A stretch of 64,000 bases of DNA from Gammaproteobacteria bacterium (GCA_034522055.1 JAXHLS010000002.1:3553549-3617548); one strand, 5' to 3'. Positions 40,688 to 52,283 are shown, numbered from the stretch's first letter. Notes: a model not told the origin generated them from the sequence alone. Translations and numbers: made by a program.

Positions 40688-41575
40688 GTGTTGCGATTGT
40701 CTTGCATCCTGTTGCTTGCGCTGGCTCTGGCCGGTTGCAGCGCCACGCGGCTCGCCTACAACAACGTCGACTGGTTGATCGATCGGCGGGTGAAGGAATA
40801 TATCGATTTTGCGCCCCGCCAGCGCGAAGAGTGGGAGAAAGACCTGGAGCGGGTTCACGCCCTCCACCGGCGTATCGAGCTGCCCCACGTGGTGGGCTTG
40901 CTGACGGCCATTGAGGCCGCCGTACGCGACGGTCTCGATGAGGCAACGCTGCAATGTCTCGTAGACGAGGGTCATGCGCTGGCGCGGCGTCATGGTCGCA
41001 TAGCCGTGGAACTGGGCGCGCCGTTGCTTGCCGGGCTGGATCCGGCCCAGGTGAACCATCTGGAGGCCGCCATGGCCGCTCGCAATGAGGACTACCGCGA
41101 CAAGTATCTGGCCGCGGACCCGCAACAACGCCGGGATGCCCGTGTGGAACGTATTCTGGAACGCATCACTCGGTGGACTGGCCGGCTGACCAACGAGCAG
41201 CGGGCGATGGTGGAGGCCGAGGTCGTCGCCATGCCGGATCTCGCGCAGCCCTGGTTCGATTATCGCAAGGAGCGCCAGGAGCGACTGCTCGAGTTGCTGC
41301 GCGCAGGTGCCGATGCCGTCGAGGTGGCGGAATTCCTCTCAGGTTGGTGGGTGGAGGGCGCAGCCCGGCCGCGGCCCCTGATACGGGCGACCGATGACAC
41401 CCGGAGCTCCTTCCTGGCCATGCTGGTTCGCCTTTACGACGCCATGGAGCCGGCACAGCATCGCCGCACTGCGGCGCGTATCGCGGAACTGCGTGCCGAC
41501 CTGGCAGGCCTCACGACGGGCCCCGAGTCCCTGCTGGCCGGGTCTTGCCGAGGGACGCCCACGGTGGTGCGTTGA
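40688..41575 (+). CDS. DUF6279-like lipoprotein
   Basis: The 295-residue protein is a lipoprotein: a GTG start at 40688 with GGAGG seven bases upstream, then LRLSCILLLALALAGC with the lipobox Cys near residue 17. The body is helical and rich in Arg and Glu: RLAYNNVDWLIDRRVKEYID and RQREEWEKDLERVHALHRRI, followed by repeated ERxxxRxxxL patterns. It resembles the DUF6279 family (function unknown) seen in many gammaproteobacteria. A longer GTG start at 40664 is possible. Stand-alone; its 3' flank holds array C. Confidence 0.75.
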   Translation: MLRLSCILLLALALAGCSATRLAYNNVDWLIDRRVKEYIDFAPRQREEWEKDLERVHALHRRIELPHVVGLLTAIEAAVRDGLDEATLQCLVDEGHALARRHGRIAVELGAPLLAGLDPAQVNHLEAAMAARNEDYRDKYLAADPQQRRDARVERILERITRWTGRLTNEQRAMVEAEVVAMPDLAQPWFDYRKERQERLLELLRAGADAVEVAEFLSGWWVEGAARPRPLIRATDDTRSSFLAMLVRLYDAMEPAQHRRTAARIAELRADLAGLTTGPESLLAGSCRGTPTVVR

Positions 41576-41606
41576 AGGGCCGCTCAGGAAAGGACCGCGA
41601 GATTAG

Positions 41607-41663
41607 AGGACACAAAAGTGGGTGTCCTGATAGCACTCTCTGATAGCGCTAAAGTGGGTGTCC
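41607..41663. repeat. GGACACCCAC family, array C (two units, inverted, with a dyad)
   Basis: GTGGGTGTCC occurs at 41618-41627 and 41654-41663, each preceded by AAA, and AGGACAC at 41607-41613 pairs with GTGTCCT at 41622-41628 to form a 7-bp stem. The orientation is opposite to arrays A, B and D on the plus strand. It lies between the lipoprotein gene and uup. Confidence 0.75.
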
Positions 41664-41816
41664 TTACAAAGAAAGGGGCATGCCTGTGGTAAATATCGAT
41701 ACCCCATGTCCTCTCGATTCCCCTGCCAATGGCCTTGGTGCACCGAGGGGCCATGCCGTTATACTCGGCACTGCGGTGCACACCGTACCGTGCCTTCTAC
41801 TCGAGTAACCTCTGCC

Positions 41817-43724
<1,908 letters not shown>

Positions 43725-44162
43725 TACCTGACCTGACCCGCACTTTACCCCTTTCCCCGGCTTTACCCGCGCCTTTTCCGCGCCTTTACCCGGAGGGGCT
43801 TTACCCGGACACCTGGGCTTTACCCGGACACCCACGTTACTCCCGGGCTTTACTCGAGGGCTTTACCCGGACACCCACGTTACTCCCGGGCTTTACTCGA
43901 GGGCTTTACCCGGACACCCACCTACTCCCAGCTTGGAAGAGGCTTTACCTGGACACCCACACTACTCCCAGCTTGGAAGGGCAGCAGGAAGTCGTACTCA
44001 ACTCATTTAAGCGAGGGAGAACGCTTCCTCGTGGTTTCGGGTGGACAGGAGTAATCCCGGTGGCCAGCCCGGACGTGCGTCTACGGACATGGGCAGCAGA
44101 TCATGCTGCCGGGGTTCTTGGTATGTTCAGGAGCCCGGCGCGATACGGCTTTGGTGTGCGGC
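43725..44162 (+). repeat. GGACACCCAC array D (5 units) and the flank of the Y1 transposase gene
   Basis: GGACACC units begin at 43807, 43826, 43869, 43912 and 43951 with a 43-base tandem period for the middle units (GGACACCCACGTTACTCCCG, then GGGCTTTACTCGAGGGCTTTACCC split by the linker). The stretch before it is a pyrimidine-rich run of CTTTACCC words. The array follows uup in the same direction and ends about 200 bases before the 3' end of the Y1 transposase gene. Nothing else is visible here. Confidence 0.85.
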
Positions 44163-45158
44163 CTAGGTTAGCAGGGTAGTGCAGGCACGGAGGGAAGGTG
44201 TTCGGTGATAGCCGAGTCTTTTGCAGACGGCTTTCAGGGTGTGGGCAGCACCCACGAGGCCCTTGAAGCGGCTTTCGAAGTATTGAGCCATGTAAAGCCA
44301 GTGTTCGGGCTCAATATGGAGACGTTTGAGGGTGGGAGGCACTTCGTCCGGATATGCCCCGTCACGGGCCTGGATGATGGCGCGACCGGTCCAGTTCACC
44401 AGGTCCAGGTAGTCATTGAGAGGCATGGGGAGACCCTTGGTGGCGTAAGTGTGAGAATTGTCGACGAAGGGCATCAATTCCCGGGGCTGGTTGTGGGGGT
44501 CGTTGGGATCATCGGAGGTGTGCGCTTTGACTATCCGTGCTTGCACCGAGGTGAAATCGGCGGATTCGGCGCGCGTGGTCATGCCGGCGCGCAATGGGTT
44601 CAGGTCCACATAACTCATGCAGGCGATGAGGGCCTTTTCATCCAGCAAGGCCTGGCTCTTGAATCTTCCTTCCCAGAACCGTCCGGTGCAATCGTCTTCC
44701 TGGTTGGCCCGCCGGGCGATGGGTTCGTTCAGGCAACGCATGAACCAACTGATATCGGTCAAGCGATAACGCCAATCGCGGGCGCAATGCTCCAATATCT
44801 CATGTTCGGACTTCGACAGTACCTCGCCGGCCAGGAAGCGTTGGGCCAGGGAGTTGCCCGGGAACAATCCACTCCAGCGTCTGGTGACTTCGTGTACCGT
44901 CCAGCCCGCCGCCATTTCCCGGTCGACGTGCAGCACCACGTGGACGTGATTGGACATCACGGCGTAGGCACACACGTCGACGGCAAAGATGTCGGCGAGC
45001 CTGATGATGCGATTTTGGATCCAGAGGCGGCGGTGCTCAAAGGATTGGCCTGTATGCGGGTCCATGCCGCACAGGAATGCCCGGCGGACACAGCGTGAGA
45101 CACAGTGGTAATATGGGGTGGCATCGAGGCTCACCAGGGTTTTCCGTGGTTTGGGCAT
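44163..45158 (-). CDS. REP-associated Y1-type (HUH) transposase
   Basis: The 331-residue protein starts at ATG 45158. It has the features of the TnpA_REP/Y1 proteins of the IS200 superfamily: the HUH motif YAVMSNHVHVVLHVD near residue 68, and the conserved CMSYVDLNPLRAGM near 190, with the likely catalytic Tyr. The N-terminus (VSLDATPYYHCVSRCVRRAFL) is also typical. Such proteins process hairpins with a GTAG or similar tetranucleotide and are thought to spread REP sequences. The GGACACCCAC arrays nearby, several units of which start with GTAGGCCG, are possible substrates. No flanking repeats define the gene as an IS. Confidence 0.85.
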   Translation of the reverse strand: MPKPRKTLVSLDATPYYHCVSRCVRRAFLCGMDPHTGQSFEHRRLWIQNRIIRLADIFAVDVCAYAVMSNHVHVVLHVDREMAAGWTVHEVTRRWSGLFPGNSLAQRFLAGEVLSKSEHEILEHCARDWRYRLTDISWFMRCLNEPIARRANQEDDCTGRFWEGRFKSQALLDEKALIACMSYVDLNPLRAGMTTRAESADFTSVQARIVKAHTSDDPNDPHNQPRELMPFVDNSHTYATKGLPMPLNDYLDLVNWTGRAIIQARDGAYPDEVPPTLKRLHIEPEHWLYMAQYFESRFKGLVGAAHTLKAVCKRLGYHRTPSLRACTTLLT

Positions 45159-45331
45159 GATATCGGCTCCTTTTTTCGATACGGCTGAATTCGAATTTCA
45201 AATCAACTTGACTGAGTTCCAAGTTTGGGGCCGTCGAGTTGAAACCCCGAGAATGCATCCGGGGCACGGCGGCAATCGAGTGGGTCGGGTGATTTTGTGC
45301 CAGGGATAGGGACTCATCGACGGGCGGCCGC

Positions 45332-45787
45332 TCAGTGCTGTGTGGCAGTCACACGCGGCGTTTGAGGCGTATGCATGCTGCATCGTGTGCTGGTCTTTTC
45401 GCCGCCCGGCCTCCAGTAGTTATGGTCAATCGCGTTTTGGAATCTTCCCGATGCAGGTTTCCATTCTGCCCAACCCGCCCAGTCGAACCCTGAAGCCCAT
45501 TCGGACTTCACCAGCAGGCAGTAGAGCAAACGCAGAGCATCGACTCGCTGGCGATGCTTCCAGCCCGTCAAGCGCGGCTCGCGGCTCGTATGGGCAAACC
45601 ACTGCTCAAGGGTTTCCGGCCGCCGGTTCACCAGCCGTATATCAGGCGCGAAATCGATGAAGGCCTGCACATGCTTTCGGTACCAAGGTACCGCGTTTTC
45701 AGGTACTTGGCGTAGCCGAAGTGCCCCTACGTAGCGTTTCCAGAAACGTGCGATCCGTTCTTCCTGTAATTGGTCTCTCGACTCCAT
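45332..45787 (-). pseudogene. Integron-type tyrosine recombinase, N-terminal fragment
   Basis: From the ATG at 45787 the frame encodes a SAM-like core-binding domain: ERIARFWKRYVGALRLRQVP, then AVPWYRKHVQAFIDFAPDIR and LTGWKHRQRVDALRLLYCLL. This pattern is seen at the N-terminus of integron/phage-type integrases. The catalytic domain (Box I, Box II, Tyr) is missing: after WAEWKPASGRFQ the frame becomes Thr/Arg-rich and stops. Its promoter region, a short run of A/T before 45800, remains. A broken integrase gene. Confidence 0.6.
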
Positions 45788-46490
45788 GAGAAATCTCCTC
45801 GCTAGCAACAGTCCTGATAGAGAACAAATATAGAACAATGGCCATTTGGTTTCAAATATCGCTCTTCAGGGTGCGAGTCCTTTGTTCCGTGAAATGGTCG
45901 TGAAGCCCTCCACCTGCCGATTTCTGTTAGCTCGTGCAGTGCCGCGCGAGTCGGTAACGGGGGCCCTGCCGCGCGGGTGTATAAGTCGCTGAGATGCGAG
46001 TTGAAGAGGCGTTCAGAGCAAGGACTCCGGAGTGACGACCCATGGCGTCGATAGTCGCGATGGATGTCCAGCGAGCGAGCAGCCGATGGCTGTCCAACGA
46101 GCGAGCAGACGTACGGTGGGTGTCCAGAGTTTCGCGGTGGGGAGTTTCGATGGGTGTCCAGCAGACGTAAGCGAGCAGACGTACGGTGGGTGTCCAGCGA
46201 GAGAGACGATGGGTGTCCGGCGAGAGGAGGTTCTGCCGGGGCCTCGGCACCCGAGGTGCTGGTGCAGGAGGTGCTGGACCGCCTGCGCGGATTGGGGGCC
46301 ACCGTCACCCTGGATGACAGCGCCAACCGCGAGGATAGGGCGTTCTCGCTCCCCGGGAACTGGCTGCCGGCCGCCCTTGATGGCGCTCCATGCCATCTCT
46401 GGCGGCGATATCTTCAGGGGGTGGTTGCCGGTTTGTGTTCCCTAATTTCCACTCACATTGGCAGGCGCGCCCGCGTGCGAGGGAGGCATC
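45788..46490. repeat. Gap with GGACACCCAC-family array E and a possible gene remnant
   Basis: On the minus strand GGACACCCAC-like words recur. On the plus strand they read GTGGGTGTCC at 46116-46125 and 46186-46195, TGGGTGTCC at 46151-46159 and 46210-46218, and looser GATGTCC and CTGTCC words at 46063 and 46090, with linkers such as CAGCGAGCGAGCAG. The direction matches the downstream-most minus gene, prsT, which precedes it. The part 46236-46490 contains the frame EVLDRLRGLGATVTLDDSAN, which looks like a fragment of a coding sequence but is not identified. Confidence 0.7.
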
Positions 46491-49268
46491 TCAACGCAGC
46501 CATAACATCATCTCTTCAGCCTTCTTGCGGCTTTCGAAGTCCTCATGGTCCTTCAACACCCGTTCGAGGATGTCGCGGGCCCGCCCATGATCGCCGCCTT
46601 TGGCCAGGGCTACCGCGTAGTGGTAATGGATCTCAGCATTGTCGGGGGCCTTGGCCGCGGCCTGTTCCAAGAGGGTCAAGGCCTGCTCAGTCTGGCCGGC
46701 GGATAGGCGCAGCCACCCCAGGGTGTCCATGATGGCGGCATTGCCGGGTGCGGCAGCATCGGCGCGCACGGCGAGTTCCAGTGCCTCTTCGGTACGCCCC
46801 GCCTCATGGTGGATCCAGGCCAGGTTGTTGAGGGCGACCGGGTTTTCGGGATTCTGCTCCAGCAATTTCATGTATCCCTTGGTTGCCTCTTCATCGGCAC
46901 CGGTGGTCTGTTGGCGGCCAGCGAGGGCCAGTCCCACCACTTGATCTTCCGGGTGCTCCGCGATCCAATCTCGCATCAGGCGGTTAGCGGTGGCCGCGTC
47001 GCCGTTCAGTTCCACCGCCCGGGCAAGGCGGAGCAGCGTTGTGCCCGCCGGCGCGCGTTCAAGGGCCGTGCGATAGGCGTTCACTGCTTCGTCGTAGCGT
47101 TGGGCGTTGACCATGATGTCGCCCCGCAAGCGTGAGACCTCGGCGGCGTCCGGATAAGCCTTCTCGAGGCGACGAACGTACTCCAGGGCTTGGTCGGTCC
47201 GGCCCTGGACCATGCCGATGCGGGCCAGTTGCATGAGGGGGGTGCCGGGATCGTCATCGGCGTCCTCGAGCAGTGATTCATAAATGCCCCGGGCCTCATC
47301 AAGCTTGTTCATTCCCAGCTTGGCCTGGGCCAAGTGGGTGCGCAGGGCAGGGTTGCCGGGATTGCCATCCAGCAGTCCCTGTAGAGTGGCCTCGGCGGCA
47401 CCGAATTCTCTCCGTGCGAGTTGGATGCGGGACTGCTCCAGGAGCCAGGCGTGATGCTGGTGATGTTTTTCGGGCACGGATTCCAACAGTGCTGCCGCGT
47501 CGTCCACCCTGCCTTGGGCAAGGCGCAGGCGGGTCAGGTACAGGGTTACTTGAGGATCTTCCGGTGTATTGGCGTGAGCCTGCTGCAGGTAGGCCTCGCC
47601 TTGGGTAGCGTCGCCCGCCGCAAAGGTCAGCTCCGAAAGCCTCAGCAGTAGACGCGGATGACCCGGCTGGTGTTCCAGTGCCGCCTCGAGACGTTGGCGG
47701 GCGACGTCGGGCTTCTGTTGCCGGAGGTCCATGCGTGCCAGGTTGAGGACTGCGGGAACGAAACCCGGTGTAACCTTTGTCGCGGACTCGAAAGCGGAAC
47801 GCGCCTCGTTATTTTCGCCCCGTACCAGATATACCGCACCGAGCATGTTTTGAGCGATGGGGCTGTCGCCATGCTGTTCCACCAAGCCTTTGGCCGCGGT
47901 GAGGGCGGCATCCAGTTGGCGTGCCTGCAGGTGAGAAACGACCAGCAGAAGTCCAGGCTGAATGCCGGCCTCATCGGCGGTTGCCATATTCTCGAAGTGG
48001 GCTATCGCCTTTTCGGCCGCCCCCGTGGCCAACTGACTTACGGCCAGTTGAGTCTTGATACGGGTATTGTCTGGTGACAGGCGCGCAGCTTTCTCAAAGT
48101 ACTCCGTAGCCTGCTCGGTGTTTCCCAACCGAATGTGCGCGGTTCCCAGCAGAGAGTTGTATTGGGGATCCTCTTGGCCGAGTGCTTCCTTATCGACGAG
48201 GACTGCGAGGGCTTGGGTCACCTGATCTCGCGAAAGGAGTACGCCGGCCAGGAGTTTACGCGCCGGGAGGTTATTGGGCACCTTGTCCACATAGATCTGG
48301 AGGTGTTCTTGGGCCTGTTCGAGCTGACCCAGGGCGAACTTGGTGCTGCCGAGCAGCAGCAGCGTAGGCGCATGGTTCGGATCCACCTGAAGGACCCTCA
48401 GCAAGCTTTTCTCCGCCGCCGCGTAGTCATTACGAGCATAGGCGAGGGCCCCGGACAGGTAATGGGTCTGAGGGTTATCGGGCGCTATGTCCTTAAGAGC
48501 AGCCACATGGGATTCGGCCTTATCCGGTGCATTGAGGGCCAGATAGCTACGGGCCAGTCCGATATGAGGGGCGACCTTATCGTTGCCTTTCGAGTTTTTC
48601 AGTGCCCGCTCCAGGACCCCCACCGCCTCATCAAGTTGCCGAGACGCGACCAGCAGTTCGCCCTTGAGCAAGAGTGCCTGCCGATGGGATGGCTCCAACT
48701 CGAGGGCGCGGTCCAGGTGAAGGTGGGTTTGGTCCATACGCTGGCGTTCCATGGCAAGGATGGCCAACCCCACTGACGCCCGAGCAGGCGCCACGTTGGC
48801 CTCCAATCCGCGTTCAAATGCCTGTTGTGCGGCATCGGGACGGTCAAGGCCGAGGAACGCGAAGCCTTCGTCGGTGGTTGCCTCGATGCGCCGCTCCGCC
48901 GGTAGCAGTTCGATGGCTTCCAGGGCCTCGTCGAAGCGGCCGAGGCGTACCGACACCTCGATGAGATTGAGCACCATGGCGGGTGCCCGCTCGCCGAGTT
49001 CTACCGCCCGGCTCAGTTCCTTGCGGGCCCCGGCCAGATCGCCGGCCTCGTAATAGGCCTTGCCCAGCAGGCGCCGGGTGGCTACGGCGTCAGGGGCCTC
49101 CTGGAGGGCGTTCTTCAGCTCGATGATGGCGGCATTGACCTCGCCCTGGTCCAGGTGGGCCTGGGCCTTGGCCCGCGCCTCCTCTGGGCTCAGGCCGCCA
49201 CCGCAGGCGGCGATGATCAGCGCCGTCAGGCCGGCCGCCGGGAGGCGGAGGATCGTGAGGGATTTCAT
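46491..49268 (-). CDS. prsT: PrsT-type TPR lipoprotein (PEP-CTERM/exopolysaccharide system)
   Basis: The 925-residue lipoprotein starts at ATG 49268 with GGAAGG upstream, followed by a lipobox (LTALIIAAC). Nearly the whole protein is tandem TPR repeats: AKAQAHLDQGEVNAAIIELK at the N-terminus and NLAWIHHEAGRTEEALELA near the C-terminus. This size, lipobox and repeat architecture match the PrsT family that accompanies EpsH/exosortase polysaccharide export. It is encoded 22 bases downstream of galE and is probably co-transcribed with it. No exosortase gene is in the window, so the exact function is inferred. Confidence 0.85.
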   Translation of the reverse strand: MKSLTILRLPAAGLTALIIAACGGGLSPEEARAKAQAHLDQGEVNAAIIELKNALQEAPDAVATRRLLGKAYYEAGDLAGARKELSRAVELGERAPAMVLNLIEVSVRLGRFDEALEAIELLPAERRIEATTDEGFAFLGLDRPDAAQQAFERGLEANVAPARASVGLAILAMERQRMDQTHLHLDRALELEPSHRQALLLKGELLVASRQLDEAVGVLERALKNSKGNDKVAPHIGLARSYLALNAPDKAESHVAALKDIAPDNPQTHYLSGALAYARNDYAAAEKSLLRVLQVDPNHAPTLLLLGSTKFALGQLEQAQEHLQIYVDKVPNNLPARKLLAGVLLSRDQVTQALAVLVDKEALGQEDPQYNSLLGTAHIRLGNTEQATEYFEKAARLSPDNTRIKTQLAVSQLATGAAEKAIAHFENMATADEAGIQPGLLLVVSHLQARQLDAALTAAKGLVEQHGDSPIAQNMLGAVYLVRGENNEARSAFESATKVTPGFVPAVLNLARMDLRQQKPDVARQRLEAALEHQPGHPRLLLRLSELTFAAGDATQGEAYLQQAHANTPEDPQVTLYLTRLRLAQGRVDDAAALLESVPEKHHQHHAWLLEQSRIQLARREFGAAEATLQGLLDGNPGNPALRTHLAQAKLGMNKLDEARGIYESLLEDADDDPGTPLMQLARIGMVQGRTDQALEYVRRLEKAYPDAAEVSRLRGDIMVNAQRYDEAVNAYRTALERAPAGTTLLRLARAVELNGDAATANRLMRDWIAEHPEDQVVGLALAGRQQTTGADEEATKGYMKLLEQNPENPVALNNLAWIHHEAGRTEEALELAVRADAAAPGNAAIMDTLGWLRLSAGQTEQALTLLEQAAAKAPDNAEIHYHYAVALAKGGDHGRARDILERVLKDHEDFESRKKAEEMMLWLR

Positions 49269-49290
49269 AGGGGTCATCCTTCCGTAGCGT

Positions 49291-50283
49291 TCAGTTGGGT
49301 TCCAGGGTGGCCGCGGCCAGCTTGCGCTCCCAGGCCAGTGAGGTGCGGACGATGGTATCGAGATCATCGAAGCGGGGCGTCCAGCCCAGGCGCTCCCTGA
49401 TCCGTGAGGCGTCGGCTACCAGGGCCGGGGGGTCGCCGGCGCGGCGCGGTTCTTCGCGCACATCGATGGGGGCGCCGTTGGCACGGGCCACGGCGTCGAG
49501 CACCTCGCGCACCGAGAAGCCGTGGCCGTAGCCGCAGTTCAGGGTAACCGACTCGCCGCCATCGTGCAGATAGTCGAGGGCCTTCAGGTGGGCGTCGGCG
49601 AGGTCCTCCACGTGGATGTAGTCACGGATACCGGTGCCATCCGGGGTGGGATAGTCGGTGCCGAACACCGATACGCCGGCCCGCTTGCCCACGGCGGCCT
49701 CGCATGCCACCTTGATGAGCAGGGTGGCCTCGGGGGTGGACTGGCCGATGCGGCCCTCCGGATCCGAGCCCGCCACGTTGAAATAGCGCAGGGCCACGTG
49801 GGTCATGTCGCCGGCGGCGCACAGGTCCCGCAGCATGGCCTCGCTCATGAGCTTGGAGGCCCCATAGGGATTGATGGGCGCGAGGGGAGCATCCTCGGTG
49901 ACGGGGACGGTCTCGGGGATGCCGTAGACCGCGGCGGTGGAGGAAAAGATGAAATACCTGACGCCGTGGCGCTGGCAGCACTCCAGCAGGTTGCGGGTGT
50001 TGCAGGTGTTATTGCCGTAGTACTTCAGGGGGTCGCTCACGGATTCCGGCACGATGGTGAACGCGGCGAAATGCATCACGGCCTCGATGTCGTGGTCCGC
50101 CAGCACCCTTGAGACCAGGGTGGCATCGCCGGTGTCACCCTCCACCAGTTCGCCGTATAGCACGGCCTGGCGGAAGCCCTTGCTCAGGTTGTCCAGCACC
50201 ACCACCCGGTGGCCGGCCTCTCCGAGTTGACGTACCACATGGCTGCCGATGTAGCCGGCGCCGCCCGTGACGAGGATATTCAT
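49291..50283 (-). CDS. galE: UDP-glucose 4-epimerase
   Basis: The 330-residue short-chain dehydrogenase starts at ATG 50283. It has the GalE signatures: nucleotide-binding VTGGAGYIGSHVVRQL, the active-site SSTAAVYG and YGASKLMSE (Ser and Tyr-x-x-x-Lys), ALRYFNVAGSDPEGRIG and, in the C-terminal half, RDYIHVEDLADAHLKAL. It interconverts UDP-glucose and UDP-galactose for polysaccharide synthesis. It lies upstream of prsT and downstream of a TPR/SPOR-like gene on the same strand, consistent with an exopolysaccharide operon. Confidence 0.93.
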   Translation of the reverse strand: MNILVTGGAGYIGSHVVRQLGEAGHRVVVLDNLSKGFRQAVLYGELVEGDTGDATLVSRVLADHDIEAVMHFAAFTIVPESVSDPLKYYGNNTCNTRNLLECCQRHGVRYFIFSSTAAVYGIPETVPVTEDAPLAPINPYGASKLMSEAMLRDLCAAGDMTHVALRYFNVAGSDPEGRIGQSTPEATLLIKVACEAAVGKRAGVSVFGTDYPTPDGTGIRDYIHVEDLADAHLKALDYLHDGGESVTLNCGYGHGFSVREVLDAVARANGAPIDVREEPRRAGDPPALVADASRIRERLGWTPRFDDLDTIVRTSLAWERKLAAATLEPN

Positions 50284-50394
50284 TGATTGGGGTTCCCCCG
50301 GTCTGTTTCTGTAAAGGTGCGGTTGACCTGACTGGTTTTCGGAATATAGGTGCCCAACTTGAATGATGAGCGGGGGAGCGCCAGGCAAGGACGC

Positions 50395-51543
50395 CTACGA
50401 ACGCTCCCGGGGCTGCCAGTCGCATGCGACCGGCTGGGGTGTCTGGTGGCCGAAGATGCGCTTGAAGGCGGGGGCGTCGAAGGCCTGCTGGGTGATCACC
50501 AGCCAGTGTTCGACCGTCTCATCGTAGAGGGTCAGCACCCGGGCGTCGTAACCGAGATCCGCGAAGCGCTCGAGCCGGCGTTCGACGGAGTCGGCCTGGC
50601 GGTATACCCCCAGGGACAACTGCCCCGCCAGTTCGCCGCTGGTCACCAGGGCGATGTCCTTGACCCCCTGGCCGCTAAGCCTGTCGCGCAGGGCCCGCGG
50701 GTTCGCGCCGCCCTCCAGGTAGACCTGGTAGGCGCGGGGCCGGCGCGACTCCCTGGAGTGGGTCTGATGAGCGATGTCCTGTTCCTCGAGCCAGACGGCG
50801 ATGTTCCCCCGGGTGTTGGCGTCCATGGGCCCGAGGGCGAGGCAGGGTGTACCGCCGCCCGCCGCGGCTGCTGGTGCCTGGGGGGCCGCCTGGGGGGGGG
50901 CGGCCTCGACATCGCCGGCCACGGGTACCGGCGCCAGGCTGTCCGCCGGGCCCTCGGTGCCCGCTTCGGGACGGGCGAGCAACCCGCTCACCACGTCGTA
51001 CTTGTCGCGAGCGCGCTGGTTCTTCCCCGGCAGGCGATAGGCTCGCTGGTAGGCCTGGGCGGCGAGTTTGGTATACACGTCGCCCAGGTTCTCGAAGGCG
51101 GTGTGATAGTCCGGCTGGAGTTCCGTGGCCCGCAGCAGGGCCTCCCGCGCCTTCTCCAGAGACCCCTTGGCGGCGTAGAGCACGGCCAGGTTGTTGTGGG
51201 GCTCGGAGAGATCGGGATAGTTCTCGGTGAGGTTGCTGAAGATGGCGATGGCGCGGTCGGTGTCACCCATCTGGGCATACACCACGCCGCGCAGGAAGCG
51301 GGCCTCGGAATTGTCTGGCTGTTGCCGTATCAGGGGCTCGAGGATGTCGATGGCGGTCTGGAAGCGGCCCCCGGCGATGGCCTCCTGGGCGGCATCCAGC
51401 TCGCCACTGGCGGCCCGCACATGGGCAGGGACGGCGCCGAGCACGCCGATGCCCAGCAACAGGACGAGGCGCAGCAATGGGGCCCGGAGCTGCCCGGTGA
51501 GCCGCTGCCGGCGCGAAGACAAAGCGAAGATCCCAAGCGTCAT
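50395..51543 (-). CDS. TPR protein with SPOR-like C-terminus
   Basis: The 382-residue protein starts at ATG 51543. An N-terminal signal or membrane segment (LLRLVLLLGIGVLGAVPAH) precedes three to four TPR repeats (EARFLRGVVYAQMGDTDRAI, NNLAVLYAAKGSLEKAREAL), a Pro/Ala-rich linker (APQAPAAAAGGG), and a C-terminal domain of about 130 residues with the pattern of SPOR domains: VYLEGGANPRALRDRL, then GELAGQLSLGVYRQADSVER. SPOR domains bind denuded peptidoglycan at the septum. Its neighbours are galE and prsT. The start overlaps nothing. Function within the operon is not known. Confidence 0.75.
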   Translation of the reverse strand: MTLGIFALSSRRQRLTGQLRAPLLRLVLLLGIGVLGAVPAHVRAASGELDAAQEAIAGGRFQTAIDILEPLIRQQPDNSEARFLRGVVYAQMGDTDRAIAIFSNLTENYPDLSEPHNNLAVLYAAKGSLEKAREALLRATELQPDYHTAFENLGDVYTKLAAQAYQRAYRLPGKNQRARDKYDVVSGLLARPEAGTEGPADSLAPVPVAGDVEAAPPQAAPQAPAAAAGGGTPCLALGPMDANTRGNIAVWLEEQDIAHQTHSRESRRPRAYQVYLEGGANPRALRDRLSGQGVKDIALVTSGELAGQLSLGVYRQADSVERRLERFADLGYDARVLTLYDETVEHWLVITQQAFDAPAFKRIFGHQTPQPVACDWQPRERS

Positions 51544-51670
51544 GAATGCCCGAAACGGTGGTCTATGGCACGAACGACGGAGTGTAACCCACCACCGGCA
51601 CCGCTGTCCGGTGGCGCCGCGCCGGCCGCGGCCCTAAGATTGCGGCTTTCCACTGTGGCCCCTGACGCGG

Positions 51671-52279
51671 ATGATACTCCTGACCGTGGGCAAGGTGGCG
51701 CTGGTGACTGCCATTGCCATCCCCATCCTCTACCTGCTCCATAGCCGCCTAGCCGGGCGCTGGCTGGCCATCGAGGCCTACCCCCTGCTGCTCTACATGA
51801 GTGGGGCCTTCCTGGTGATGGCCATCATGGAGGCATCCCTCGGCTACATGCACACCGAGGCCCTGGGCTGGCGCCTGTGGGAGTACCGCATCCTGCCCAA
51901 TCATCACGGCTACGGCACCGACCTCGGTCCCATCACCTGGCCGTGGTACGGCTTTCACCTCTATCTGCTGGATCAGGTCCTCAGCGCCCGGCGCCTGCAC
52001 GCCCAGGGGCCGGTGGTGCGTGGTGGCATGACCGGGGTGGACGGGCCGCTGCTGGAGATCTTGGGCAACGGCCTGTTCCTGCTCATCTTCGGCCAGTATG
52101 TCTTTTACTATTTCCCCGGGGACCTGGGGCATCTCACCTCCCTGCTGGTGATCCCCCATTACGCCCTGGCGGGCATGGTGCTGTATTTCATCATCCACGC
52201 GCTCAGGGACGCGCCCCGCAGCTGGTCGCTGCCGCCAGCGCTTTACTTCACGGGGGTGTGCTTCGTCGTGGTGGGGTAG
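51671..52279 (+). CDS. Uncharacterised six-helix membrane protein
   Basis: The 202-residue protein starts at ATG 51671. It has about five or six transmembrane helices (VALVTAIAIPILYLLHS, AFLVMAIMEASLGYMH, LFLLIFGQYVFYYFP, YALAGMVLYFIIHAL). Conserved-looking polar spots are ILPNHHGYGTDLGPITWPWYG in a loop and GNGLF. I do not recognise a family. It is divergent from the TPR/SPOR gene and has no partner gene downstream. It may be an ordinary orphan or part of the envelope function of its neighbours. Confidence 0.7.
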   Translation: MILLTVGKVALVTAIAIPILYLLHSRLAGRWLAIEAYPLLLYMSGAFLVMAIMEASLGYMHTEALGWRLWEYRILPNHHGYGTDLGPITWPWYGFHLYLLDQVLSARRLHAQGPVVRGGMTGVDGPLLEILGNGLFLLIFGQYVFYYFPGDLGHLTSLLVIPHYALAGMVLYFIIHALRDAPRSWSLPPALYFTGVCFVVVG

Positions 52280-52283
52280 GGGC

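Noticed and set aside
41658-41816. N-terminal extension of Uup
   Set aside because: The 53 extra codons have no similarity to ABC-F proteins and include array C sequence upstream. The ATG at 41817 matches the family start.
50350-51744. Long plus-strand frame across the TPR/SPOR gene
   Set aside because: It is antisense to a gene with a signal segment and TPR repeats, and it has no recognisable domain.
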